54,035 nucleotides of DNA from Chloroflexota bacterium (GTDB lineage: Bacteria > Chloroflexota > Limnocylindria > Limnocylindrales > CSP1-4). Location: positions 1-54,035 of the forward strand of contig JADDQH010000009.1 in NCBI GenBank assembly GCA_016781485.1, read 5' to 3'. The position numbers and the translations under genes were made by a program. Numbering within the stretch: the stretch's first letter is position 1; each line of letters begins with the position of its first letter. Below are positions 44,295 through 53,264 of this stretch, piece after piece. The notes under the pieces were generated by a model. The model saw only the letters and a program-made list of their open reading frames with translations. It was not told the DNA's origin and did no database searches.

Positions 44295-45902
44295 ATGTAC
44301 TGGGCCGACGAGGTCGCCGAAGGCGCATCGGGACCTCAGGTCGTCAACGACTCCAAGACGCCGTCGGGGACGGTCCATGTCGGAAGCCTCCGGGGGGTCG
44401 TCCTACACGACGCGATCCGTCGCGCCGTGGCGGAGCGGGGCGTCCCCGTGGAACTGCGGTACGGCATCGAGGACCTCGATCCGATGGACGCCCAGGCGCT
44501 CCTGACGCCTGACGCCGTCGAGCGATACATGGGTGTGCCGCTCCTCCACGTCCCGCCTCCCGAGGGTAGCCGGGACCCGAACTACGCGCGTCACTTCGCG
44601 CGCCTGTTCCTCGAGACGTTCGATGCCCTGGGGATCCACCCTCGCCTGTACTGGATGAGCGAGCAGTACCAGTCCGGAGCGATGGACCCGTACGTGGAAC
44701 GCGCGCTGGACCGGTCCGAAGTCATCCTCGACATCTATGCGACGGTCAGCACCGTTCGCCATCCACCCGGTTGGCTTCCGGTCCACGTGATCTGTGAGCG
44801 ATGCGGCCGGAGCGGGACCACGATCGCGAGCGAGTGGGACGGGCGCGAGGTGACGTACGAGTGCCGGCCAGACCTCGTGACGTGGGCGGTGGGGTGCGGG
44901 AACCGCGGCCGTGTGTCACCGTTCGGCGGTCGCGCCAAGCTCGTCTGGAACGTCGAGTGGCCCGCGCGGTGGGGGCTGCTGAGCGTGACGATCGAGGGCT
45001 GCGGCAAGGACCTCGCGACCGCCGGTGGTTCGCGGGACCGTGCCGATGCGATCAGTCGGCGCGTCTTCGACCGCGAGCCGCCGATCAACGTGCCCTACGA
45101 ATTCCTGAACATCGGCGGGCGGAAGATGGCCACCAGCAAGGCGCTCGGTGCTCCTGCACACCGGATGGCCGACGTCCTCCCGCCGGAGGTGCTTCGTTTC
45201 CTGTTCCTCCGCTACCGCCCGAACCGCGCCATCGACTTCGATCCGTCGGGCGACACGATCCCCCGCCTGTTCGACGAGTTCGATCGGATCGCCGACGCCG
45301 CCGCCGGCCGACCGACGCGCGGAGAGCTCCCTCCGGATCCCGAGCGGATCTTCCGCATGAGCCTCGTCGATCCGGACGCCGACCCCGCCATCGAGGCGGC
45401 TCGCTACCGGCCGCCCTTCGGCCACCTCGCGCTTCTGCTCCAGGTGCCCGGGGTCGACCTCGAGGAGCGGTTCGCGGCCGAGAAGGGGGCGCCGCTCGAC
45501 GAGGCGGAGCGCGCCATCCTCGTGGCGCGGACGCGCACGGCACGCACCTGGCTCTCCGATTTCGCCCCCGACCAGGCGCGGCTCGAGGTGCAGCGGGCCC
45601 TGCCGCAGGCGGCCGGCGGGTTGAGCGAGGTGCAGCGGACGTTCCTGCGGCGGTTGGCTGACGCGGCCTCCTCCGAGCCACCGCGTTCCGGCGAGGCGTG
45701 GCAGACGCTGATCTTCGGGATCTCCAGACTGGAGGGTCTTCCCCCGGGGAACGCGTTCGGTGCCCTCTACCTGTCGTTCCTCGGCCGTCCGAACGGCCCG
45801 CGGGCGGGGTGGCTGCTCGCGTCGCTGGCACCCGAGTTCGTGATCGACCGCCTCCGCGAGGCCGGCGGCGCGCTCGCCGTCCGAGAGCCGGCGGGCACAT
45901 GA
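44295..45902 (+). CDS. lysK: class I lysyl-tRNA synthetase
   Basis: Charges tRNA-Lys using the class I (Rossmann) fold, unlike the usual bacterial class II LysS. 535 aa. HIGH-type motif TPSGTVHVGSLRG near residue 25, a zinc-finger-like CERCGRSG near 170, and the KMSKS-type KMATSKALG near 277, then the alpha-helix-cage C-terminus. Class I LysRS occurs in archaea and scattered bacteria. ATG 44295 is 39 nt after greA; the stop overlaps serS (ATGA). Confidence 0.94.
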   Translation: MYWADEVAEGASGPQVVNDSKTPSGTVHVGSLRGVVLHDAIRRAVAERGVPVELRYGIEDLDPMDAQALLTPDAVERYMGVPLLHVPPPEGSRDPNYARHFARLFLETFDALGIHPRLYWMSEQYQSGAMDPYVERALDRSEVILDIYATVSTVRHPPGWLPVHVICERCGRSGTTIASEWDGREVTYECRPDLVTWAVGCGNRGRVSPFGGRAKLVWNVEWPARWGLLSVTIEGCGKDLATAGGSRDRADAISRRVFDREPPINVPYEFLNIGGRKMATSKALGAPAHRMADVLPPEVLRFLFLRYRPNRAIDFDPSGDTIPRLFDEFDRIADAAAGRPTRGELPPDPERIFRMSLVDPDADPAIEAARYRPPFGHLALLLQVPGVDLEERFAAEKGAPLDEAERAILVARTRTARTWLSDFAPDQARLEVQRALPQAAGGLSEVQRTFLRRLADAASSEPPRSGEAWQTLIFGISRLEGLPPGNAFGALYLSFLGRPNGPRAGWLLASLAPEFVIDRLREAGGALAVREPAGT

Positions 45903-47212
45903 GCGTCGGACTTCAGCGGCTTCGCGAGGACGCGGAGCGGCTCCGGCGGGGCGCCATCGACAAGGGGGAGGATCCGGCCGCGGTCGACGCCGCCCTCCGA
46001 CTCGACCGACGCCGACGGGCGCTGCTCGGCGAGAGCGACCGGCTCAAGGCACAGCGGAACGACGCGAGCCGGGGGATCGGCGATGCCATCAAGGGTGGGG
46101 CGGATCCAAGAGGGGCGGAGGTGGCGGAGCTCCGCGAGCGTTCGACAGGCGTGAGTCGACGGATCGCGGAGCTCGAGCGTGAGCTCCAGTCGATCGAAGC
46201 GGAGCTCGAGGAGGTGCTGCTCCGGATCCCCAACCCGGCCGACCTCGATGTCCCGGTCGGGGGCGAACAGGCGAATGTGGTGGTCCGGACGTGGGGGGAG
46301 CCAGCCAGGCACATGGAGGATGGGCAGGGGGGGTCGTCGTGGGAGCGACGACCGCACTGGCAGGTGGCGGAGGCGCTCGGGATGTTGGACCTCGCTGCCG
46401 GTGCCAAGGTGACCGGCTCCGGGTTCCCGATGTACCGGGCAGCCGGGGCCGCACTCCAGCGCGCGCTCATCGACCTGTTCCTCTCGATCCACACGCGCGA
46501 GCACGGGTTCGTCGAGATCTGGCCGCCGGCCGTGGTCAATGCGGCGTCCGCACGCGGGACGGGTCAGATCCCGGACAAGGAGCACCAGATGTATGTCGTC
46601 GAGCGAGACGACCTCTACCTGGTGCCGACGGCCGAGGTCCCGGTAACGAACATCCACCGGGACGAGATCCTCGACGCCGAGAGGCTGCCGATCCGCTACG
46701 TCGCGTACTCGCCCTGCTTTCGCCGTGAAGCCGGAGCGGCAGGGAAGGACACTCGGGGGATCCTGCGGGTCCACCAGTTCGACAAGGTCGAGATGGTGTC
46801 GTTCGAGCGCCCCGAGGCGTCAGGCGCGGCGCTGGAGTGGCTCACCGGATGTGCCGAGGTCCTGCTGCAGCGGCTCGGGCTCGCGTACCGGGTGGTCCTG
46901 CTCGCGACGGGCGAGATGGGTGTGACGCAGGCCAGGACGTACGACCTGGAGGTCTGGGCCCCGGGGGTGGAGCGGTGGCTCGAGGTCAGCTCCGTCTCGA
47001 ACTTCCGCGACTACCAGGCACGCCGGATGAACATCCGCTGGCGCCGCGAACCCGGCGCGAAGCCGGAGATCCTCCACACGCTGAACGGGTCGGGCCTGGC
47101 GCTCGCACGGACGGTCGCCGCGCTCCTCGAGGTGTACCAGCAGCCGGACGGGACGCTTCGCGTGCCCGACGTCCTCTGCCCGCACATGGGCGTCGAGCTG
47201 ATCCGACGCTGA
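45899..47212 (+). CDS. serS: seryl-tRNA synthetase
   Basis: Class II synthetase, 437 aa. N-terminal coiled-coil arm (about 5-110, LRLDRRRRALLGESDRLKAQ region), motif 2 at FRREAGAAGKDTRGILRVHQF and motif 3 at LNGSGLALARTVAALLEVYQ. Its stop forms CTGA with the start of a small Cys protein. A tRNA-Ser gene lies 245 nt downstream. Confidence 0.96.
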   Translation: MSVGLQRLREDAERLRRGAIDKGEDPAAVDAALRLDRRRRALLGESDRLKAQRNDASRGIGDAIKGGADPRGAEVAELRERSTGVSRRIAELERELQSIEAELEEVLLRIPNPADLDVPVGGEQANVVVRTWGEPARHMEDGQGGSSWERRPHWQVAEALGMLDLAAGAKVTGSGFPMYRAAGAALQRALIDLFLSIHTREHGFVEIWPPAVVNAASARGTGQIPDKEHQMYVVERDDLYLVPTAEVPVTNIHRDEILDAERLPIRYVAYSPCFRREAGAAGKDTRGILRVHQFDKVEMVSFERPEASGAALEWLTGCAEVLLQRLGLAYRVVLLATGEMGVTQARTYDLEVWAPGVERWLEVSSVSNFRDYQARRMNIRWRREPGAKPEILHTLNGSGLALARTVAALLEVYQQPDGTLRVPDVLCPHMGVELIRR

Positions 47213-47418
47213 ACGGACCGCCGGCGCCCGGTCTGTGTTCCTCGTGCCATCACGGCCGCCGTGTCGCCTCGCGGCGTGGCAGTGTCTTCTGGCTGTGCGA
47301 CCGCTCGCGCACCGACCCGCGCTTCCCTCGTTACCCCCAACTCCCCGGCGTGGCCTGCACGGGCTACGAGCAGGTTCCGCTAGGGCCGCCGTCGAGGCCG
47401 GGCTCGGATCGCCCGTGA
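47209..47418 (+). CDS. small conserved-looking CxxC protein, probable CTG start
   Basis: 69 aa in frame from CTG 47209, which overlaps the serS stop as CTGA. The core CSSCHHGRR, RGSVFWLC and DPRFPRYPQLP...ACTGYE has four cysteines and resembles small uncharacterised proteins I recall (CxxCxxxR, RGSxFxLC, DPRFPxYPxLP, CxGY); function unknown, perhaps metal-binding. No ATG, GTG or TTG precedes the first Cys in this frame within the gap or the last 30 codons of serS, so either CTG is used or it starts well inside serS. Confidence 0.65.
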   Translation: MNGPPAPGLCSSCHHGRRVASRRGSVFWLCDRSRTDPRFPRYPQLPGVACTGYEQVPLGPPSRPGSDRP

Positions 47419-47442
47419 TGCCGTGGACATCGACCGGCTGTC

Positions 47443-47448
47443 TATACT
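47443..47448 (+). promoter_or_regulatory. -10 of tRNA-Ser
   Basis: TATACT, 9 nt before the first base of the tRNA. No good -35 at 16-18 nt; TGGACA (47424-47429) is too close. The tRNA could also be read through from serS. Confidence 0.45.
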
Positions 47449-47457
47449 CGGCGCGCC

Positions 47458-47543
47458 GGAGAGGTGGCCGAGTGGTTGAAGGCGGCGGTCTTGAAAACCG
47501 CAGGGTGAAAGCCCCGGGGGTTCGAATCCCTCCCTCTCCGCCA
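47458..47543 (+). tRNA. tRNA-Ser (anticodon UGA)
   Basis: 86 nt with encoded CCA. Acceptor arm GGAGAGG/CCTCTCC, D-arm GCCGAGTGGTTGAAGGC, anticodon loop CTTGAAA with UGA (reads UCA, and UCN by wobble), long variable arm typical of class II tRNA-Ser, T-loop TTCGAAT with one G-T pair in its stem. It lies just downstream of serS. Confidence 0.97.
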
Positions 47544-47611
47544 GCCGAGCCGCTGACGGGGTGGGACGCAGGCAGCCGGCCAGAGCGTCCGGGAGGCGAT
47601 GGGACGATGCC

Positions 47612-48229
47612 TTGACCAGCCGCGCCATGGCCGCGTTCGCGGTCACGCTCGTGTTGATCCCGCTGGTCGTCGCGGGCGCCATCCTCCTCACGCTGCCGTC
47701 GCCCAACGCGTCGACCAGGGGGGCGGCCGACGCCATCGAGTCGCCGTCGGTGGCGGCCATCGCCCAGACTCCCTCACCGCCGCCAGCGACCTCTTCGCCC
47801 CCCCCCGCGCCGACTCCCTCCGCTACCCCGCGGCCGACGCCGAGCCCGACACCCAGGAGGGTCGAGGTGGGGCTGGGCGAGCCGGCATTGATCAGGGTCA
47901 AGGGTGAGGCCGTCGGGACGGTCGCGGCGGTCGGGTACAAGCACTCGAGCAACGACGGTGACGTCGTACTCGTGGTGAAGGTGCGCTACGAGATGATCGA
48001 GAGCTTCGAGTACGACGACGACGACTGGACGGCGCGCTCCGACGACGGTGATGTCTACGAGCTCGCACCAGACCAGCGCGAGCCCGCGCTCGACGAAGGG
48101 ACGATCGAAGCCGGGGAGGAGGAGGAGGGCTTCCTGACGTTCGACGTGCCGCGCCTCGGCGCCGCCGACTCTGTGAGCTACCGCCCGACCGGGACCTCCA
48201 CCATCATCGAGGTCGACCTCAGCGACTGA
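47612..48229 (+). CDS. membrane-anchored DUF4352-like protein
   Basis: About 205 aa. One N-terminal membrane helix (AAFAVTLVLIPLVVAGAILL), then a Ser/Thr/Pro-rich stalk (about 50-95), then an acidic beta-rich domain (GEPALIRVKGEAVGTVAAVGY ... VKVRYEMIESFEYDDDDW ... ESEEEEGFLTFDVP-like) resembling DUF4352/telokin-like lipoprotein domains. No lipobox Cys. Start is TTG 47612 (overlapping a 2-codon ATG-CCT-TGA frame) or ATG 47627. Its end overlaps the convergent regulator by 11 bp. Confidence 0.7.
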   Translation: MTSRAMAAFAVTLVLIPLVVAGAILLTLPSPNASTRGAADAIESPSVAAIAQTPSPPPATSSPPPAPTPSATPRPTPSPTPRRVEVGLGEPALIRVKGEAVGTVAAVGYKHSSNDGDVVLVVKVRYEMIESFEYDDDDWTARSDDGDVYELAPDQREPALDEGTIEAGEEEEGFLTFDVPRLGAADSVSYRPTGTSTIIEVDLSD

Positions 48230-48995
48230 CGGCGCCGCTGGCGCTCCTCCCGACGCGCGCCGCCCTGCCTGCCGCCGACAGCACCCGCCGCGCGACCGAC
48301 GGCGAGACCGTCGAGATCGCCTCCAGCGTGGACGCGAGCTCGTCCTCTGGGAGCGAACCGAGCAGCCGCAGCAGCCGGTCGAGCGTCTCGTCCGAGAGGC
48401 GCGCGAGGACCGCGAACCCGCGCGCGATCTCTGCCGTTTCGGCGCGTGCCACCAGCCCCACCGCACGATCGAACAGGCGCACGAACCCGAGGAACTCCGT
48501 GAGCCAGTCCCGAAGGCGAGTGATCTCGGGGTCGTGTGGCGACGCGGTCTCTGCCGCTCTCGCGTACGAGAGGCACGTCTCGATCAGCGGGATGACCGGA
48601 TCGCTCTCACGCTGCTTGCGCTGCTCTGCGATCCGCTGGAACCACAGCCAGTGGTCGCCGGCGACAGCGAACGCGGTGGCGGTCGGTCCGCGCCGTCCGG
48701 TCCGGCGCGGGTCCGGAACACGCTCGATCAGTCCCCACGACTCACACTCGGCAAGGGCGATGCTTGCCGCGCGGTGACTCATCTCGAGCGACTGGCGGAT
48801 CTCGCGCTCCGTGAGGACGCCGCCGTGGGCGAGCAGGTATCCGTGCACCCTCGCGACGGACGGTTGCACGCCCCAGACGGCGCCCATCCGCCCCCACGCG
48901 TCCGCGAAGGCGAGGCGGATCTCCTCGGCGGAGCGTGCATGACGGAGGTCTGTGGCTGAGGCCTGCGCCGTTCCAACGACTGCTGTCGACGCCAT
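48219..48995 (-). CDS. GbsR/MarR-type HTH regulator
   Basis: 258 aa. Winged-helix domain about 25-110 (AWGRMGAVWGVQPSVARVHGYLLAHGG ... LEMSHRAASIALAECESWGLIERV), resembling GbsR-family repressors, then a long helical C-terminal half of unknown role. Start ATG 48995 is supported by TATCGT 7 nt upstream; GTG 49004 would be too close to it. Divergent from the trp operon with promoters about 20 bp apart, so control of trp genes is possible but unproven. Confidence 0.85.
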   Translation of the reverse strand: MASTAVVGTAQASATDLRHARSAEEIRLAFADAWGRMGAVWGVQPSVARVHGYLLAHGGVLTEREIRQSLEMSHRAASIALAECESWGLIERVPDPRRTGRRGPTATAFAVAGDHWLWFQRIAEQRKQRESDPVIPLIETCLSYARAAETASPHDPEITRLRDWLTEFLGFVRLFDRAVGLVARAETAEIARGFAVLARLSDETLDRLLRLLGSLPEDELASTLEAISTVSPSVARRVLSAAGRAARVGRSASGAVSR

Positions 48996-49002
48996 CCGAG
49001 CC

Positions 49003-49008
49003 ACGATA
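49003..49008 (-). promoter_or_regulatory. leaderless-type promoter of the GbsR-type regulator
   Basis: Minus strand TATCGT (49008-49003), 7 nt before ATG 48995. Confidence 0.45.
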
Positions 49009-49026
49009 GCAGGACCCTGCGTGTCC

Positions 49027-49055
49027 TTGACTGGTCCGGAAGCCCCGCCTAGACT
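49027..49055 (+). promoter_or_regulatory. promoter of trpD-trpCFB-trpA
   Basis: TTGACT (49027-49032), 17-nt spacer, TAGACT (49050-49055). Transcription should start near 49062. Confidence 0.8.
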
Positions 49056-49075
49056 CGCGGCTCACACCCGTCACG

Positions 49076-49116
49076 GATCGACCTTTCGTCTGCGCGGCGG
49101 AGGTCGATCTTTTTTT
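49076..49116 (+). terminator. intrinsic terminator in the trp leader (attenuator candidate)
   Basis: GATCGACCT (49076-49084) pairs perfectly with AGGTCGATC (49101-49109) and is followed by seven T (49110-49116). It begins only about 14 nt after the expected transcription start, with no ATG in between, so no leader peptide can precede it. CGGCGG in the loop could pair with CCGCCG (49124-49129) as an alternative fold. Confidence 0.85.
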
Positions 49117-49147
49117 CCGGCCACCGCCGTCCCAGGGAGGATCCTTG

Positions 49148-49219
49148 ATGCCCGCGCCCATCCCGCGCACCTACCTCCCCGGGCCGTTCATCCCGGGTTG
49201 CGACGGGCGCCGTTCGTGA
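49148..49219 (+). CDS. 23-codon mini-ORF coupled to trpD
   Basis: ATG 49148 has a good Shine-Dalgarno (GGGAGGA, 49135-49141) and opens a 23-aa Pro-rich peptide starting MPAPIPRTYLPGPF, with no Trp. Its TGA (49217-49219) overlaps the trpD GTG as GTGA, and trpD itself has no Shine-Dalgarno. Translation of trpD is probably coupled to it. Confidence 0.55.
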   Translation: MPAPIPRTYLPGPFIPGCDGRRS

Positions 49220-50295
49220 GCGATCTCGTGCGCGCGGCACTCGCGCGGATCGCAGGGGGAGGACAGCTGCGCCGAGACGAGGCGCGGCAGGTGATGGACG
49301 CGGTCATGGACGGCGAGGCGACGTCCGCGCAGCTCGCCGGTCTGCTGGTCGGGCTCCACGTCCGGGGCGAGTCGGTCGACGAGCTGACAGGCTTCGCGGA
49401 GGCGATGCGAGAGCGGGTCCTGTCCGTCGTCGCGCCGCCGGGGACGATCGACGCGTGCGGCACCGGCGGGGACACGAGTCAGACGTTCAACATCTCGACC
49501 GCGGCGGCGCTGGTCGTGGCCGCCTCCGGCGTGCCCGTTGCGAAGCACGGCAACCGCGCGGTGACGTCTCGATCGGGCAGCTCGGACGTCCTCGACGCCC
49601 TGGGGGTGACGGTCGATCAGCCGCCGGAAGAGGCGCAGGCGTCGCTCGAGCAGGAGTCCTTTGCGTTCCTCTTCGCGCCGAGGTATCACCCCGCGATGCG
49701 CCACGCGGCCCCGACACGACGCGAACTCGGCGTCCGCACCTGCTTCAACCTGATCGGCCCGCTGACGAACCCGGCCGGCGTCGTCCGCCAGGTCGTCGGA
49801 GTGTCCGATCCCGCGATCGCGCCACGCATCGCCGAGGTGCTCCTGGCCCTCGGCGTGGAGCGGGCGTTGGTCGTGCACGGCGATCGGATCGACGAGTTGC
49901 CCCTGGACGGCAGCGGAGTCCGGTACGACGTGCGCTCTGGGAGCGTGACGCGGCGAACGGTGAGCCCCGAGGAGGCAGGGCTCGAGCCGGCGCCCACCGA
50001 GCGCCTCGGTGGCGGTACGCCAGCCGAGAACGCGCGATCGGTCGAGGCCATCCTGCAGGGACGTCGGGGACCGGAGCGCGACGTGGTCCTGTTGAACGCG
50101 GCGGCCGCACTCGAGGTCGCGGGGCGTGCGGACTCGCTCCGGGACGGTGCAGCGCAGGCGGCTGAGACGATCGACTCGGGCGCCGCCGCCGACCTCCTCG
50201 CCCGCCTCCGCAGACGCCGCAGCCGGCTCGAAGCCGGTGACAGGAAGGCGGAACGCCGGACCTCGAGGACACCGACGGCAGGGACGGTGCGGTGA
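49216..50295 (+). CDS. trpD: anthranilate phosphoribosyltransferase
   Basis: Transfers phosphoribose from PRPP to anthranilate. 359 aa. PRPP loop [69 protein letters not shown] segment and [11 protein letters not shown] start overlapping a mini-ORF stop. The C-terminal 30 residues are basic and unconserved. GTGA overlap with trpCFB. Confidence 0.95.
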   Translation: MSDLVRAALARIAGGGQLRRDEARQVMDAVMDGEATSAQLAGLLVGLHVRGESVDELTGFAEAMRERVLSVVAPPGTIDACGTGGDTSQTFNISTAAALVVAASGVPVAKHGNRAVTSRSGSSDVLDALGVTVDQPPEEAQASLEQESFAFLFAPRYHPAMRHAAPTRRELGVRTCFNLIGPLTNPAGVVRQVVGVSDPAIAPRIAEVLLALGVERALVVHGDRIDELPLDGSGVRYDVRSGSVTRRTVSPEEAGLEPAPTERLGGGTPAENARSVEAILQGRRGPERDVVLLNAAAALEVAGRADSLRDGAAQAAETIDSGAAADLLARLRRRRSRLEAGDRKAERRTSRTPTAGTVR

Positions 50296-53264
50296 CGGAG
50301 CTGCTCCAGCGCGGGGGCGGACGCCATCTCGGGCAGCTCCGGTCCGAGGACGGTAGCGGCCGCCAGAAGCGGGCGGGTCCATCGGTGCTCGACGAGATCG
50401 TGGAACGGCGCCGAGCCGACGTGGAGCGCGAGCTACGCCTCGTCGCGGCCACGGAGCTTCGAAAGCAGGCCGAGTCGGCACCGCCTCCACGCGACGCGCT
50501 CGGTCCACTGCTCGACCCCGGGCTCCAGCTCATCGCCGAGATCAAGCGGCGGTCGCCATCCGCGGGGCGACTCGCCGCGCCCGACGGCGATATCACGGGA
50601 CGAGCGCGCGCCTACGAGAGGGGAGGCGCCTCGATCGTCTCGGTCCTGGTCGAACCCCACTGGTTCGGCGGCTCCCTGGCCGATCTGCACGCCGTGCGCG
50701 CCGTCGTGGGGTTGCCGGTGCTCGCCAAGGAATTCGTCGTCGACGCCCGGCAGCTTCTGCTGCTCCGGGCGGCCGGCGCGGATCTCGTCCTCCTGCTCGC
50801 TGCTCTCCACCCAGCGCGACGGCTCGCCGCGCTCGTCGAAGAGGCCCTGTCGCTGGGGCTCGAGCCGCTCGTGGAGGCTCATGACGCGCGCGACCTGGAG
50901 CGAGCCCTACTCACGCAGGCCCGGCTGATCGGGGTCAACAACCGGGATCTCAGGACGCTCGCCGTCGACGCCGAGCGCGCGGAGCGCCTGAGGGAGCAGG
51001 TCCCCGGGGACCGTCTCGTGGTCGCCGAGTCCGGCGTTCGCTCACCCGCGACGCTGCGCGGGTGGCGGGCCCTCGGCTTCGACGCGGCTCTTGTGGGCGA
51101 GGCGTTGATGACAGGTGGGGAGGAAGCCGCCGAGATCGCCGCGATGACGGCCGCGTTCGTCGCGGCCGGACGCGACCCCGGGCCCGGGGAGGATCCCGCG
51201 GCAGGGGAGCGGGAGCCGGCGATCAAGATCTGTGGGGTGACGGATCGGGCCGGAGTGGCGGCGGCGCTCGCCGCAGGCGCCACGTGGATCGGGCTCAACT
51301 TCGTGCCGGGGACGCGGAGGGCGCTGAGTCCCGAGCAGGCGCAGGACCTGCTTGCGTTCGCGCGCTCGTCGGGCCTGACGACCCGAACGCGTCCCGGTAG
51401 TCGGTCGACGCGGTTCGTCGGGATCTTCGCCGACGCCGAGCCCGCGGAGATGGATGCACTCGCCGCCCGACTAGAGCTCGACGCGCTCCAGCTGTCCGGT
51501 TCCGAGCCGGCCGAGCTGCTCGCGGGCCTCGGCCGACCCGTCTACAAGGTGCTGCATCTTCCCCAGGTGGCGGCGCCGGAGACCGACGGCGCGGCGACCG
51601 AACGGAGCGTCTGGCGCGCCGCCATCGCCGCAGCCCGGTCGTACCTGGCGCTGCCGAACGTCGCGGGGATCGTGATCGACACCGCCGATCCCATCGTGGC
51701 CGGCGGAACCGGCCGTCGCGCTGACGCGGCCGTTGCCGCCCACGTCGCACGCGAGGTGCCGGTCTGGCTCGCCGGGGGGTTGGACGCCGCGAATGTCGCG
51801 GACGCGCTCCGGACGGTCGCCGCGATCGGCGTCGACGTCTCTTCCGGAGTCGAGATTCGCCCCCCTCTGGAGGGAAACGGGCGCGCACCGACCGTGCCGC
51901 GCGGCACTGCCGGGTCGTCCGGCTCGCCGCCGGTCAAGGACCCGTACCTCGTTCGCCTGTTCGTCAAGCGCGCTCGCGCCGCGCGAGTGGATCGCCCGAC
52001 ACTGTCGTCCCGTCCCACACCCGTCCACCCCGGTCTTCTCGACCCCGACGAGCGGGGTCGATGGGGCAGTGACCGTCAGTTCGGGGGGCGCTACGTGCCC
52101 GAGACGCTCGTGGCGGCACTCCTCGAGTTGGAGGCGGCCTACGCGAAGCTCCGCGACGATCCCCGGTTCTGGGCGCATCTCCGCGAGGCGGGGCGGGACT
52201 ACGTCGGCCGGCCGTCCCCCATCTACCGAGCAGACCGTCTCGCGAGGGAGATCGAGCGACGCGCCGGCCGACACGCTGCGGGACGGCTTCGGCTGTATCT
52301 GAAGCGCGAGGACCTGAACCACACGGGCGCGCACAAGATCAACAACGCGCTGGGCCAGGCGCTGCTGGCGCAGCGACTGGGCAAGTCCGAGGTGATCGCA
52401 GAGACCGGAGCGGGCCAGCACGGCGTCGCGACGGCCACGGCGTGCGCCCTCCTCGACCTCCGCTGCCGCGTCTACATGGGCGCCGAAGATATCCGGCGAC
52501 AGGCGCCGAACGTCCTGCGGATGCGGGCTCTCGGCGCCGAAGTCCGCCCGGTAACGAGCGGCAGCGCGACCCTCAAGGACGCGATCAACGAAGCGATGCG
52601 TGACTGGGTCACGACCGTCCGGACGAGCCACTACGTCCTCGGGTCGGCGGTGGGGCCACACCCGTACCCGACCATCGTGCGCGACCTCCAGCGCGTCATC
52701 GGGGACGAGGCGGCGGCACAGGTCCGAGCGGTTGAGGGACGCCTGCCGGACGCCGTCGTCGCCTGCGTCGGCGGCGGCTCGAACGCGATCGGCATCTTCA
52801 GACGCTTCATCGGGGAGCCGACTGTTCGGCTCGTCGGGGTCGAGGCGGCAGGTTCCGGGATCTCGAGCGGGCGGCACGCCGCCGCCCTGGCCGGTGGCAC
52901 CCCGGGTGTCCTGCACGGGTCGCGGTCGTACCTGCTGCAGGACGCAGACGGCCAGGTCATGGAAGCACACTCCATCAGCGCCGGCCTCGACTACCCGGGG
53001 ATCGGCCCGCAGCTCTCCGCCCTCTACGATGCCGGGCGCCTCGAGATCCTGGCCGCGACCGACGCCGACGCGCTCGAGGCGCTGCGCCTCCTGACGCGAG
53101 CCGAAGGGATCATCCCGGCGCTCGAGCCGTCGCATGCGATCGCTGTCCTGCCGCGGCTGCTCCAGGGCGAGGTGACTCCACCGCTGGTGCGCGACCCGCT
53201 GGTCCTCGTGGGCCTTTCGGGCCGCGGCGACAAGGACCTCGACGCCCTCACCATCGACCCGTGA
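50292..53264 (+). CDS. trpCFB: trifunctional TrpC-TrpF-TrpB fusion
   Basis: One uninterrupted 990-aa frame with three enzymes. TrpC (about 30-295): [44 protein letters not shown]. TrpF (about 308-575): Cys314 in [21 protein letters not shown], Asp in [23 protein letters not shown], then an insertion of about 28 residues before [13 protein letters not shown]. TrpB (about 590-990): [13 protein letters not shown] Lys682 in [45 protein letters not shown]. All key residues I checked are present. Covers indole-glycerol-phosphate synthesis and the final beta-replacement; trpA follows at once. Confidence 0.95.
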   Translation: MTELLQRGGGRHLGQLRSEDGSGRQKRAGPSVLDEIVERRRADVERELRLVAATELRKQAESAPPPRDALGPLLDPGLQLIAEIKRRSPSAGRLAAPDGDITGRARAYERGGASIVSVLVEPHWFGGSLADLHAVRAVVGLPVLAKEFVVDARQLLLLRAAGADLVLLLAALHPARRLAALVEEALSLGLEPLVEAHDARDLERALLTQARLIGVNNRDLRTLAVDAERAERLREQVPGDRLVVAESGVRSPATLRGWRALGFDAALVGEALMTGGEEAAEIAAMTAAFVAAGRDPGPGEDPAAGEREPAIKICGVTDRAGVAAALAAGATWIGLNFVPGTRRALSPEQAQDLLAFARSSGLTTRTRPGSRSTRFVGIFADAEPAEMDALAARLELDALQLSGSEPAELLAGLGRPVYKVLHLPQVAAPETDGAATERSVWRAAIAAARSYLALPNVAGIVIDTADPIVAGGTGRRADAAVAAHVAREVPVWLAGGLDAANVADALRTVAAIGVDVSSGVEIRPPLEGNGRAPTVPRGTAGSSGSPPVKDPYLVRLFVKRARAARVDRPTLSSRPTPVHPGLLDPDERGRWGSDRQFGGRYVPETLVAALLELEAAYAKLRDDPRFWAHLREAGRDYVGRPSPIYRADRLAREIERRAGRHAAGRLRLYLKREDLNHTGAHKINNALGQALLAQRLGKSEVIAETGAGQHGVATATACALLDLRCRVYMGAEDIRRQAPNVLRMRALGAEVRPVTSGSATLKDAINEAMRDWVTTVRTSHYVLGSAVGPHPYPTIVRDLQRVIGDEAAAQVRAVEGRLPDAVVACVGGGSNAIGIFRRFIGEPTVRLVGVEAAGSGISSGRHAAALAGGTPGVLHGSRSYLLQDADGQVMEAHSISAGLDYPGIGPQLSALYDAGRLEILAATDADALEALRLLTRAEGIIPALEPSHAIAVLPRLLQGEVTPPLVRDPLVLVGLSGRGDKDLDALTIDP

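Noticed and set aside
49060-49215. T-box or classical trp leader-peptide attenuator
   Set aside because: The leader before the terminator is only about 14 nt, has no ATG, no Trp codons and no T-box-like length or stem I.
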